Notes: generated by a model from the letters alone, not told the origin. Shown: positions 1 through 5,806, numbered from the stretch's first letter. The stretch: DNA of 9,484 nucleotides from an uncultured Clostridia bacterium (GCA_934281515.1 CAKQXG010000076.1:1-9484); one strand, 5' to 3'. Translations and numbers: made by a program.

Positions 1-1
1 C

Positions 2-142
2 GGTTATAGTGAAGTAACTAGCTTTGATGTCAATACGAAGATTACTTCTTCCGGAAACATCTTCAACAGCACTGACACAACAAAGTGTATGAAAAAAGAA
101 GCAACTGTTGCAGAAGCTACCAACCTGACAGCAATAAAGTAA
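2..142 (+). CDS. 3' end of an unidentified protein gene (partial, runs off the left edge)
   Basis: An open frame enters from the left edge and ends at TAA 140-142, giving 46 C-terminal residues. The tail is polar and rich in Thr, Ser, Asn and Lys (for example TSSGNIFNSTDTT), with one Cys and no hydrophobic segment. This suits the end of an extracellular or surface protein, but I do not recognise a family. The frame is supported mainly by the good intrinsic terminator 19 bases after the stop and by the convergent gene beyond it. The start and the bulk of the gene lie outside the window, so no function is assigned. Confidence 0.55.
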   Translation, partial: GYSEVTSFDVNTKITSSGNIFNSTDTTKCMKKEATVAEATNLTAIK

Positions 143-160
143 CCGAATTCCCAAATTTTC

Positions 161-197
161 AATCTCCCACTACATAACGCAGTGGGGGATTTCTTTT
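161..197 (+). terminator. Rho-independent terminator of the partial gene
   Basis: An 11-bp stem pairs 161-171 with 181-191 and contains one G-U pair. The loop is 9 nt, and a TCTTTT tract follows at 192-197. It lies 18 bases after the stop of the partial plus-strand gene and back to back with the minus-strand terminator at 200-252, as expected between convergent genes. Confidence 0.8.
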
Positions 198-199
198 AC

Positions 200-252
200 A
201 AAAAAAGCTACTACGGAAAAGGTGCATTTGTGCGCCAAATCCGTAATAGTTT
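200..252 (-). terminator. Terminator of the ATPase gene; palindrome copy A
   Basis: On the minus strand an imperfect hairpin follows the ATPase stop by about 34 nt. The outer stem pairs 206-217 with 240-251 (one C-A mismatch, one G-U), there is a symmetric AAA/AAA internal loop, and the inner stem pairs 221-226 with 231-236 around loop TTTG. Seven U (positions 206 to 200) follow on the minus strand. The palindrome core 208-249 is one of four related 42-bp copies in this region. Confidence 0.75.
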
Positions 253-285
253 TATATTTTTATAATGTTTTATGGACAAAATCAG

Positions 286-1578
286 CTAAATGTCTAGGCT
301 GTTTGCGTCAAGCAAAAAGTCAAAGATGTTTATTACAAGGTACCCTTTTTCCGTGCGCCAGGGTTTGGCACGGTCCTGCGTGACGATGATTTTTTTGAAA
401 GAGTCTCCGATACAATCGAGCGAAGCTTGCTCCTGTTGCATTTTTTCGGCGGTGGGGACGGAGTACGCCGATTGTATGTAGTAACGTTTGTTGCCTTGGT
501 TGCACGCAAAGTCAACTTCCAGTTGCGCCGTGGTCTGCTTGCCGTCTGTGGTGCGTCGGCTCTCCACAATGCCTACATCTACGTTAAATCCGCGTGCGAC
601 AAGTTCGTTGTAGACTACGTTTTCCATCAGGTGAGTTGGCTCCTGCTGACGGAAGTTGAGACGAGCGTTGCGCAAGCCGACGTCGGTAAAGTAGTATTTG
701 TAGGGGGAGTTGATGTATTTGCGCCCCTTGATGTCGTAGCGTTGCGCCTTGCTTACAAGAAACGCATCCTGCAAGTAGCCGATATAGGCGGCAATGGTTT
801 TGTCGGTGGTTTTGATGCCGTGCGAATTGAACGTTGCCGCAATCTTGGTAGGGTTGTTCAGCGAACCGACCGAAGAAGCAAGCACGTCGATAAGATTGTC
901 CAGAATAATGTCGGCGCGTAGCTTGTTGCGTTCGGCAATGTCGCGGACATAGGTGTGGTTAAACAAATCGATAAGATATTGTGCCTTGTCGCGGTCGTCG
1001 TCAATACTAAGCAGGCGTGGCATGCCGCCGTAGGTGGTGTACTCGTCCCATGCGTCGTATCTGTCACCGCCTTGGTATGCCGACAAAAACTCGGCAAAAG
1101 ACAGCGGATTGACATGTACTTCGTCACCGCGTCCGCGAAACTCCGTTGCGACGTCTGACGAAAGAAAGCGAGAATTACTGCCCGTAATGTAAATGTCGAC
1201 GTTGCCTTGCTGCAAAAGTCCGTTTAGTATGCCGTATATGCGTAGGGGCGCGCCACTGTGTAATTCGCCGTCGGATATCGCAAATTGAACCTCGTCCAAC
1301 AAAACAAAGTACATTTCGCGGTTGTCAGGGATGTGGTCGTACAAGTACTGTGACAGATTGTCGGGGTTGCGCAAAGCGGCGTTGCGATCGTTGTCCAAGG
1401 CAAGCCTGATGATGTGTTGTTCGTCCACGCCTGTTGACAGCAAATAGTTGTAGTACAGGTTAAACAGCAGGTAACTTTTGCCACAACGACGTAGCCCTGT
1501 GACGATTTTAATTGCGCCGTTTTCGCGTTTGTTTATCAGGCGTTGCAGATAGATGTCTCGGTTGATTTGTTTTTCCAT
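286..1578 (-). CDS. AAA+ ATPase with C-terminal DUF4143 domain
   Basis: A 430-residue protein of the large AAA_14/DUF4143 ATPase family, whose cellular role is not established and whose genes are often multicopy in anaerobes. The N-terminal ATPase domain has Walker A GLRRCGKS (28-35), Walker B FVLLDEVQ (91-98) and a sensor-like YITGSNS (130-136), followed by the arginine-rich FRGRG near 147-151. The C-terminal DUF4143 part contains LEVDFA (353-358) and YYIQ (366-369), which resemble the E-x-D and Q positions of a PD-(D/E)XK-like fold; catalytic activity is not implied. An upstream TTG (1584) is in frame, but GAGG at 1586-1589 is 7 nt from the ATG at 1578 and only 1 nt from the TTG, so the ATG is preferred. 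It has its own promoter and terminator, is convergent with the gene to its left, and has a decayed paralogue about 370 bp upstream. The length is normal and the frame intact. Confidence 0.92.
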   Translation of the reverse strand: MEKQINRDIYLQRLINKRENGAIKIVTGLRRCGKSYLLFNLYYNYLLSTGVDEQHIIRLALDNDRNAALRNPDNLSQYLYDHIPDNREMYFVLLDEVQFAISDGELHSGAPLRIYGILNGLLQQGNVDIYITGSNSRFLSSDVATEFRGRGDEVHVNPLSFAEFLSAYQGGDRYDAWDEYTTYGGMPRLLSIDDDRDKAQYLIDLFNHTYVRDIAERNKLRADIILDNLIDVLASSVGSLNNPTKIAATFNSHGIKTTDKTIAAYIGYLQDAFLVSKAQRYDIKGRKYINSPYKYYFTDVGLRNARLNFRQQEPTHLMENVVYNELVARGFNVDVGIVESRRTTDGKQTTAQLEVDFACNQGNKRYYIQSAYSVPTAEKMQQEQASLDCIGDSFKKIIVTQDRAKPWRTEKGYLVINIFDFLLDANSLDI

Positions 1579-1587
1579 TGTCAAACC

Positions 1588-1629
1588 TCATTTCGGAAAA
1601 TGGTCCATTTGTTACTTTTCCCGTAATAT
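1588..1629 (-). repeat. 42-bp palindromic repeat, copy D (degenerate), in the ATPase 5' leader
   Basis: It aligns without gaps to copies A, B and C. On the minus strand it begins ATATTACGGG and has TTTCCG at repeat positions 31-36. The palindrome is weakened, with CGG-AAAA pairing TTTTCCG around a bulged G. It fills the space between the -10 box and the Shine-Dalgarno sequence of the ATPase gene, so it could influence translation. Confidence 0.5.
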
Positions 1630-1657
1630 TGTAACATAAATCGATGCGTCAGGTCAA
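1628..1657 (-). promoter_or_regulatory. Sigma-A type promoter of the ATPase gene
   Basis: On the minus strand there is -35 TTGACC (1657-1652), an 18-bp spacer and -10 TACAAT (1633-1628), with an upstream TG in extended -10 position. The predicted start is near 1621, which gives a leader of about 43 nt. That leader is almost exactly palindrome copy D. Confidence 0.7.
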
Positions 1658-1673
1658 GAGATATTTTGTCGAA

Positions 1674-1715
1674 TTAGTACGGAAATTGTGCAAATTTGCG
1701 CTTTTTCCGTAATAG
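1674..1715. repeat. 42-bp palindromic repeat, copy C, upstream of the ATPase promoter
   Basis: It has a perfect 8-bp outer stem (1678-1685 with 1704-1711), a TT/TT internal bubble and an inner stem GTGC(AAA)/(TTT)GCGC (1688-1701). On the minus strand it starts CTATTACGGA and has TTTCCG at positions 31-36, the same spacing as copies A and B. It lies 16 bp upstream of the ATPase -35 box. It has no U-run on either strand and so is not simply a terminator. Confidence 0.65.
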
Positions 1716-1867
1716 CATCGCATTTGTATAATAAAATTTAGTGAGGTAAAGAGATAAATTGAAGGTTCACGAAGTAGTTTGGCAAAAAGAGAATAAAATC
1801 GGGCGTAAAAAAGCTTTTTGACGGTATGGAAAGTGCTTGTTAATATGAAAATCATCGCAAATAAAAC
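1716..1867. other. Gene-free stretch between palindrome copies C and B
   Basis: I see no convincing gene here. A plus-strand TATAAT at 1727-1732 has no matching -35, and the only short frame after it (a TTG-started reading of about 20 codons ending at about 1820) lacks a well-placed ribosome site. A perfect 12-bp A/T-rich palindrome lies at 1808-1819. The stretch is AT-rich and may be upstream sequence left over from a duplicated ATPase unit. Confidence 0.5.
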
Positions 1868-1869
1868 AA

Positions 1870-1917
1870 AAGCTACTACGGGAAAAGCGCATTTGTGCGC
1901 TAAATCCGTAATAGCTT
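1870..1917 (-). terminator. Palindrome copy B; terminator-like hairpin after the ATPase stub
   Basis: It has the same architecture as copy A: an outer stem (1870-1882 with 1905-1917, one C-A mismatch, one G-U), an AAA/AAA bubble and a perfect inner stem 1886-1891/1896-1901 around TTTG. On the minus strand TTTTGTTTT follows. Compared with copy A, one inner pair changes G-C to A-U on both sides and other differences exchange G-U for Watson-Crick pairs, so pairing is preserved. Confidence 0.65.
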
Positions 1918-1950
1918 TATATTTTTATAATGTTTATCAGGCAAAATTAG

Positions 1951-2015
1951 CTAAATGTCAAGGCTGTCGGGGTTAAGCAAAAAGTCAAAGATATTGCCTT
2001 TGTCTGTGCATCGGG
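1951..2015 (-). pseudogene. C-terminal stub of a second DUF4143 ATPase gene
   Basis: The minus strand reads NIFDFLLNPDSLDI followed by TAG (1953-1951). This matches the C-terminus of the intact ATPase, NIFDFLLDANSLDI. The preceding residues (about TDKGN) match its TEKG region with four residues (YLVI) missing. Similarity continues past the stop into the 3' flank and hairpin B, so about 130 bp (1868-2000) duplicates 203-332. No further ATPase sequence is found upstream: the stub is interrupted at the DUF4279-like gene that ends at 2041. This is best read as a deleted tandem copy. Confidence 0.75.
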
Positions 2016-2040
2016 GTTGCAAGTGCGTTGCGCTGGACAA

Positions 2041-2484
2041 TTACAGCACGTAGTAGTCGATGTCGAGCGACGTTTGCGACTTGTACAGGAAAGCGATTAC
2101 TTCGTCTGCAGGCGAAAGGCACGGGTTTGGTTGATTGCTTGCATGATCGATTTTGGGAATGATTTCCAATGTGTAAGTCAGGTTGTATTTTTGTTTCAGC
2201 GCGACAAGTTTGTCTTCGTTGCCGATCAGGTTGTGCAACGTATGCGCCGTCATTTCGTCCACGACGGGACTGTACTCTGTGCAGGTGTTTATCTCAAGCC
2301 AACGCAAACCACGTTTGACGGTGCAACCCAGCTTTACAAACTCCGCCGCAACTTCGTCGGCGTAGCGCAGGTCGATTTGCGTGGGAGCGATGTCGGCAGG
2401 CAACACCTTTTTTGCAATCAGTGTGCGAAATTTTTGCTCATCGAATGGCAATCCGACGTTAAAATATACTTTACATGTGTGCAT
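2041..2484 (-). CDS. DUF4279-like protein
   Basis: A 147-residue soluble protein with no signal peptide or membrane segment. The pattern fits my recollection of DUF4279: an N-terminal strand CKVYFNVGLPFD, a central W in RGLRWLEINT, then LVALKQKYNLTYTLEIIP and a final strand ending DIDYYVL. The function of that family is unknown. Some members sit beside toxin or surface genes, but nothing here shows such a role. A longer frame begins at 2514, but GGAGG at 2497-2493 lies 8 nt before the ATG at 2484, which decides the start. It has a private promoter and reads into the ATPase stub and hairpin B, which could serve as its terminator. Family assignment is from pattern memory and is moderate. Confidence 0.8.
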   Translation of the reverse strand: MHTCKVYFNVGLPFDEQKFRTLIAKKVLPADIAPTQIDLRYADEVAAEFVKLGCTVKRGLRWLEINTCTEYSPVVDEMTAHTLHNLIGNEDKLVALKQKYNLTYTLEIIPKIDHASNQPNPCLSPADEVIAFLYKSQTSLDIDYYVL

Positions 2485-2504
2485 AAACGTTTCCTCCGAG
2501 CAAC

Positions 2505-2533
2505 AGTGTAGCATACTCTGCAGAAAATTTCAA
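2505..2533 (-). promoter_or_regulatory. Promoter of the DUF4279-like gene
   Basis: On the minus strand there is TTGAAA (2533-2528), a 17-bp spacer and TACACT (2510-2505), preceded by TGC as an extended -10. The predicted start near 2498 leaves a very short leader that begins at the Shine-Dalgarno sequence. Confidence 0.5.
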
Positions 2534-2572
2534 GTATTGACGCCTAAAGAAATCGAAATCGGTTGTACAACG

Positions 2573-2601
2573 TTGCATTTTGTGACAAAATTTGGTACAA
2601 T
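2573..2601 (+). promoter_or_regulatory. Possible plus-strand promoter reading into the structured intergenic block
   Basis: TTGCAT (2573-2578), a 17-bp spacer and TACAAT (2596-2601). The -10 is good and the -35 weak. It would start a transcript near 2608, just ahead of the first helix at 2623. The nearest plus-strand gene begins 440 bp away. Confidence 0.35.
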
Positions 2602-2622
2602 ACTAATATAAATCAAGTTCTT

Positions 2623-2759
2623 GACCATTCGGGGCGGGTGGTCGGGGCAGTGGCATACACACGGTATTTGTGTGTATGTTTGGTGGGCGCGTAATAAGGG
2701 GCGGTGATTAGTCTTATTTGCTTTATCCGTGTGATTACGCGGTACCTTTCCAATGCCCC
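2623..2759. other. Structured intergenic element with abutting helices and a three-way junction
   Basis: Four helices pack with almost no spacing. P0 is 2623-2627/2639-2643. P1 is 2644-2653/2750-2759, with 9 of 10 pairs and one G-A mismatch. P2 is a perfect 9-bp hairpin 2654-2662/2670-2678. P3 is a perfect 8-bp stem 2688-2695/2734-2741 enclosing 38 nt. P1, P2 and P3 form a three-way junction. No U-run follows on either strand, and no known RNA family is recognised; the core sequences of SRP RNA, RNase P, tmRNA and hammerhead ribozymes are absent. It could be a small RNA or a mobile palindromic repeat. The strand is undecided; the upstream promoter slightly favours plus. Confidence 0.45.
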
Positions 2760-2783
2760 TTCGACACAGTTCAGAGTGACAAT
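2757..2783. repeat. Motif resembling dispersed intergenic repeats
   Basis: Read on the minus strand, TTGTCACTCTGAACTGTGTC followed by GAAGGGG resembles the TGTCATTCTGAG..GAAG type motif that I recall recurring between genes in many gut Bacillota and other bacteria. This is a resemblance from memory. Only one copy is in the window, so its repeat status cannot be shown here. Confidence 0.3.
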
Positions 2784-2873
2784 TTTCTACATCATCAAGA
2801 CGAAGTGAAGTCCAACTTAATGAAAGCAACCGAATGTAAACTAACATAGGTAATTTAGTGGATGTCGGATGTC

Positions 2874-2988
2874 ACCAAAAAGAAAACCTCGGAGGGAGGG
2901 CGTGGCTGGGAAACTTCGTTTTAGCCGACTCTTTTGCTCCGACCGGAGGTAGCTATCAAAGCGTTTTTCTGTTGGTGATACCCAACAG
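2874..2988 (-). other. Structured intergenic block ending in a U-run on the minus strand
   Basis: A perfect 7-bp hairpin (2969-2975/2982-2988, 6-nt loop) is followed on the minus strand by a larger imperfect stem-loop: ACCTC/GAGGT (2886-2890/2946-2950) with CGGAG/CTCCG options inside, and an inner hairpin 2904-2907/2923-2926 with 2911-2914/2918-2921. TTTTCTTTTT (2885-2876) follows directly on the minus strand, as in an intrinsic terminator. No minus-strand gene lies upstream (the plus-strand hydrolase begins at 3049), so this is either a short minus-strand RNA or a GC-rich intergenic repeat. No known RNA family is recognised. Confidence 0.4.
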
Positions 2989-3011
2989 CCACTAGCATGT
3001 ACTCATTTCTT

Positions 3012-3030
3012 CGTCATTGATGACGTCATC
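3012..3030. promoter_or_regulatory. Overlapping palindromes just before the hydrolase ribosome site
   Basis: A perfect 12-bp palindrome GATGACGTCATC (3019-3030) overlaps a CGTCA-TTGA-TGACG inverted repeat (3012-3025). They end 3 nt before the AAAGGA ribosome site (3034-3039). They could be an operator or a leader hairpin. I found no clear -35/-10 pair for this gene. Confidence 0.3.
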
Positions 3031-3048
3031 TACAAAGGAAACAAATAT

Positions 3049-3930
3049 ATGCCCAGCAAACAATGTATTGCAATTGAAAAAATTTTGCGTACAGCACGCG
3101 ATTTGCGACTACGTAGCTTCGACCCTACGTCGGCATTGCGTGCTAAACGTCGCCAGAATGCAAAACGATATATTCCGCCACGCGCCGTGCGACTGATTAT
3201 GCGCCCCGAGTGTCGCAGAATTGCGTCGACTACCTGCTATACAATAGGTAAGGGCAGTAAGTGCGTACTGTATTTTCACGGAGGTTCGTATGTGGATCCG
3301 CCGTTGATATTCCATTGGCGTTTTTTGCAAGTGTTGACAAGGCGCGCCGGGTGTTCGGCAGTGTTGCCGCTGTACGGCAGGGCTCCGCAACATAAGTGTG
3401 AACGCACCGTGCTGCACATGGCTCGCGTATACAAGGACGTTTGCAAGCGTTTCGGCGTAGAAAACGTAATTATTATGGGTGACAGCGCAGGCGGTGGCTT
3501 GGCGTTGGCTTTGACCGAGTATCTTGCCGAAAAAAACGTACCTTTGCCTAAGAAAGTGATTTTGCTAAGCCCGTGGCTGGACGTCGACATGACGGGCGAG
3601 TACCCCAACGAAGACAGCGATCCGACGTTGTCCAAGGTGGAGTTGACTACCTTCGGCGCAGCATACAGGCGCGATTTGCCTGTTGGCAACTACCTGGCCA
3701 GTCCGTTGTTCGGCGTTACCGACAAATTGCCGCCGTTGTATGTATATGTTGGTGAAGCCGAGATGTTTTTGTACGATTGTATCAAGCTTAAACAACGTTG
3801 CGACGAATCGGGCGTTTTTTGTCAACTTAAAACTTACCCCGACATGCCGCACGTATTTGTGGAATATCCGATGCCCGACGCTAACGAAGCCAAGGACGAA
3901 ATCGTGCGTCTTGTAAGCGAGGGCGAGTAA
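3049..3930 (+). CDS. HSL-family alpha/beta hydrolase (esterase/lipase type)
   Basis: A 293-residue cytoplasmic protein without signal peptide, matching the alpha/beta-hydrolase fold-3 (hormone-sensitive lipase, family IV) group that hydrolyses short acyl esters. The oxyanion-hole motif HGGS is at 77-80 and the nucleophile elbow GDSAGGG at 144-150, with Ser146. The acid follows in VGEAEMFLYD, where Glu238 takes the place of the usual Asp (Asp243 is the alternative), and the catalytic His is in MPHVF (His268). The basic N-terminal region (about 1-60) would form the cap. The start is supported by AAAGGA 9 nt upstream. The stop is 22 nt before a lipoprotein gene, suggesting co-transcription. The natural substrate cannot be read from sequence. 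Confidence 0.9.
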   Translation: MPSKQCIAIEKILRTARDLRLRSFDPTSALRAKRRQNAKRYIPPRAVRLIMRPECRRIASTTCYTIGKGSKCVLYFHGGSYVDPPLIFHWRFLQVLTRRAGCSAVLPLYGRAPQHKCERTVLHMARVYKDVCKRFGVENVIIMGDSAGGGLALALTEYLAEKNVPLPKKVILLSPWLDVDMTGEYPNEDSDPTLSKVELTTFGAAYRRDLPVGNYLASPLFGVTDKLPPLYVYVGEAEMFLYDCIKLKQRCDESGVFCQLKTYPDMPHVFVEYPMPDANEAKDEIVRLVSEGE

Positions 3931-3952
3931 TGTTTATTTTGGGGGTTTAATT

Positions 3953-4570
3953 ATGAAAAAATACTTATCTGTTTTATTGTCCGTATTGATGTTGATTGCG
4001 GCATGCTTTGCTTTTGTAGCTTGCGGCGACGACGAAGAACACGGTGGCGGTACCACGCAAACGCGCGATGACACAAAGTGGTTCAGTAGTGCTGAATTGG
4101 AGGCCAGAGGACTTGCCGAACTTCCTGTGCCGACGGGTTTGACAGGAGAAATGCACACCGACATCACGTGGTTTGGCGACGGGTATGTGTTTTCCCAAAA
4201 CTGCCCCGACGAAAAAGTTTTTGCGCAAAATGCCGAAATGTACTTCAATATGTTTAAGGATAAGTTTGACGGAGCGTTTGGAGTAGCAAGATCGTACATG
4301 CTTGGCGATAGCGAAACCTGGTACAAAATTGAACAAAAAAATGATTTGTCCGACTACCATGACGACAATCCTAGCGAATTGTACAAGTTTTACTATGTTA
4401 AAGACAAAACAACCGACGAGAAAGGAAACTTTGTAAAAGGCGCGGTGTGGACATTTGAAATGCGTTACGAGCTAAACAGCGATAGCGACATTTACAAACT
4501 GAAAATATTTATCGAAAGTGCCGACAGTACGCGCAACAAAGCGTTTACCAACTACTACAAAATGGCGTAA
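3953..4570 (+). CDS. Small secreted lipoprotein of unknown function
   Basis: A 205-residue protein beginning with a clear lipoprotein signal peptide: MKK, a hydrophobic stretch (about 5-21) and lipobox FVAC with the lipidated Cys at 24, followed by an acidic-glycine linker GDDEEHGGG. Cys18 in LIAAC is a less likely lipidation site. The mature part is hydrophilic, rich in Asp, Lys and aromatic residues (WFSS, ITWFGDGY, WYKIEQKN, YKFYYVKDKT, WTFEMRY) and looks like a compact beta-rich domain anchored outside the membrane. I do not recognise a family. A G-rich ribosome site (GGGGG, 9 nt before ATG) supports the start. It lies between the hydrolase (22-nt gap) and the serine dehydratase (36-nt gap), probably in one operon, though no functional link is evident. 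Confidence 0.85.
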   Translation: MKKYLSVLLSVLMLIAACFAFVACGDDEEHGGGTTQTRDDTKWFSSAELEARGLAELPVPTGLTGEMHTDITWFGDGYVFSQNCPDEKVFAQNAEMYFNMFKDKFDGAFGVARSYMLGDSETWYKIEQKNDLSDYHDDNPSELYKFYYVKDKTTDEKGNFVKGAVWTFEMRYELNSDSDIYKLKIFIESADSTRNKAFTNYYKMA

Positions 4571-4606
4571 CAGACAGGTATTGCGCCATACCCACAAGAG
4601 GCAGTT

Positions 4607-5806
4607 ATGAAAGGTTTGCGACAATTGTACAAGGTAGGCATAGGTCCTAGCAGTAGTCATACGATGGGTCCTGCCAAGGCATGCGAACTGTTTTTAAGCA
4701 GGTACGACGGCGCGGCAAGATATCGTGTGGTGTTGTTTGGCAGTCTTGCGCTTACCGGGCGCGGACACGGTACCGACAGGGCCGTGCAAAGCGTATTCGG
4801 CAGTAGAACGGTAGACATTGTGTTTGACGAAACGTCGCCCTGTGTTCATCCCAACACTATGCAATTGCAAGCATTGGACGTCGACGGCGGCGTAGTGGGC
4901 AGCATGCAAGTGTTTAGTATCGGTGGCGGAGATATTGCCGTTGCGGGCGAGGATATTTGCTTTGGCAAAGACGTGTATCCGCACGAAAGCTTTGAAGAAA
5001 TCAAGGCATACTGCATGCAAAACGGGCTTCGACTGTGGCAGTACGTGGAACGGTTCGAGGGACCCGAGATACACGAATTTTTGCATACGGTATGGAAATT
5101 TATGTACCAAAGCATCGATGACGGGCTTGCTGCGGAGGGCGTTTTGCCCGGCGGACTGGGCGTTGTACGCCGTGCAAAGAAACTGTATTTGGACGGTAAC
5201 GGACGAGAAACCGAACAAAGCCACGAAGATCGGATTGTTGCCTCGTATGCATTTGCCGTAGGGGAACAAAACGCCGACACGGGTACAATAGTCACTGCGC
5301 CGACATGCGGATCTTCGGGGGTGTTGCCTGCCGTTTTTCGATTTGCCGCCGAGCAGAAAGACTACGACGAAACAACCGTTTTACACGGGTTGATGACCGC
5401 AGGACTGGTAGGATGCCTTGTCAAGACCAATGCTTCGATAAGCGGCGCGGAGTGCGGTTGTCAGGCGGAGATCGGCACGGCTTGCGCCATGGCTGCGGCA
5501 GGGCTTGCCGAAATGTACGACATGAGTTGCGACGAGATAGAGTACAGCGCAGAGGTTGCATTGGAACATCACTTAGGATTGACGTGCGACCCCGTAGGCG
5601 GATTGGTGCAAATACCTTGCATCGAACGCAACGCCGTTGCGGCAATGCGTGCCATAAACGCCGTCAGTCTGGCAACGTTTTTGACCGACAGCAGAAAAAT
5701 ATCGCTTGACACGGTGATAAAAGCTATGTATGAAACAGGGCGTGATATTTGCGTCGCATACAGAGAAACTGCGGCTGGTGGACTGGCGAAACTATATGTA
5801 CGATAG
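4607..5806 (+). CDS. sdaA: L-serine ammonia-lyase (L-serine dehydratase), iron-sulfur, single chain
   Basis: This enzyme deaminates L-serine to pyruvate and ammonia using a [4Fe-4S] cluster. The 399-residue chain fuses the beta domain (about 1-145, starting with the hallmark GIGPSSSHT at 11-19) to the catalytic alpha domain (about 155-399). Cluster ligands are visible as Cys285 in GCQAE, Cys327 in LTCDPVGG and Cys338 in QIPCIERNA. APTCGSSG (231-238) and NASISGAE (275-282) are also conserved. It is shorter than E. coli SdaA (about 454), mostly in the beta domain and linker. It ends LAKLYVR and lacks the C-terminal Cys described as the fourth ligand in type 2 enzymes; extra Cys residues are at 234 and 283. 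AAGAGG lies 5 nt before the ATG. It is last in the hydrolase-lipoprotein run. Confidence 0.95.
   Translation: MKGLRQLYKVGIGPSSSHTMGPAKACELFLSRYDGAARYRVVLFGSLALTGRGHGTDRAVQSVFGSRTVDIVFDETSPCVHPNTMQLQALDVDGGVVGSMQVFSIGGGDIAVAGEDICFGKDVYPHESFEEIKAYCMQNGLRLWQYVERFEGPEIHEFLHTVWKFMYQSIDDGLAAEGVLPGGLGVVRRAKKLYLDGNGRETEQSHEDRIVASYAFAVGEQNADTGTIVTAPTCGSSGVLPAVFRFAAEQKDYDETTVLHGLMTAGLVGCLVKTNASISGAECGCQAEIGTACAMAAAGLAEMYDMSCDEIEYSAEVALEHHLGLTCDPVGGLVQIPCIERNAVAAMRAINAVSLATFLTDSRKISLDTVIKAMYETGRDICVAYRETAAGGLAKLYVR

Noticed and set aside
208..249. Integron attC-like site at the 3' end of the ATPase gene
   Set aside because: The hairpin lacks the RYYYAAC/GTTRRRY core boxes, and no integrase is present. 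Repeat copies also occur upstream of the gene.
427..921. Long plus-strand open frame opposite the ATPase gene
   Set aside because: It lies fully within the ATPase coding region on the other strand, with no ribosome site and no recognisable motifs, whereas the minus frame has Walker A/B motifs.
1755..1820. Small TTG-started plus-strand ORF after TATAAT
   Set aside because: The AGG is 12 nt from the start, there is no -35, and the product of about 20 residues has no features.
2017..2511. Plus-strand open frame of 164 codons opposite the DUF4279-like gene
   Set aside because: It lacks a ribosome site and family features. The minus frame has a GGAGG site, a promoter and a family-like pattern.
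2623..2830. Hammerhead ribozyme, tRNA, SRP RNA or RNase P RNA
   Set aside because: The three-way junction lacks CUGAUGA/GAAA core strings, a GTTCRA-type T-arm and the conserved SRP or RNase P motifs on both strands.
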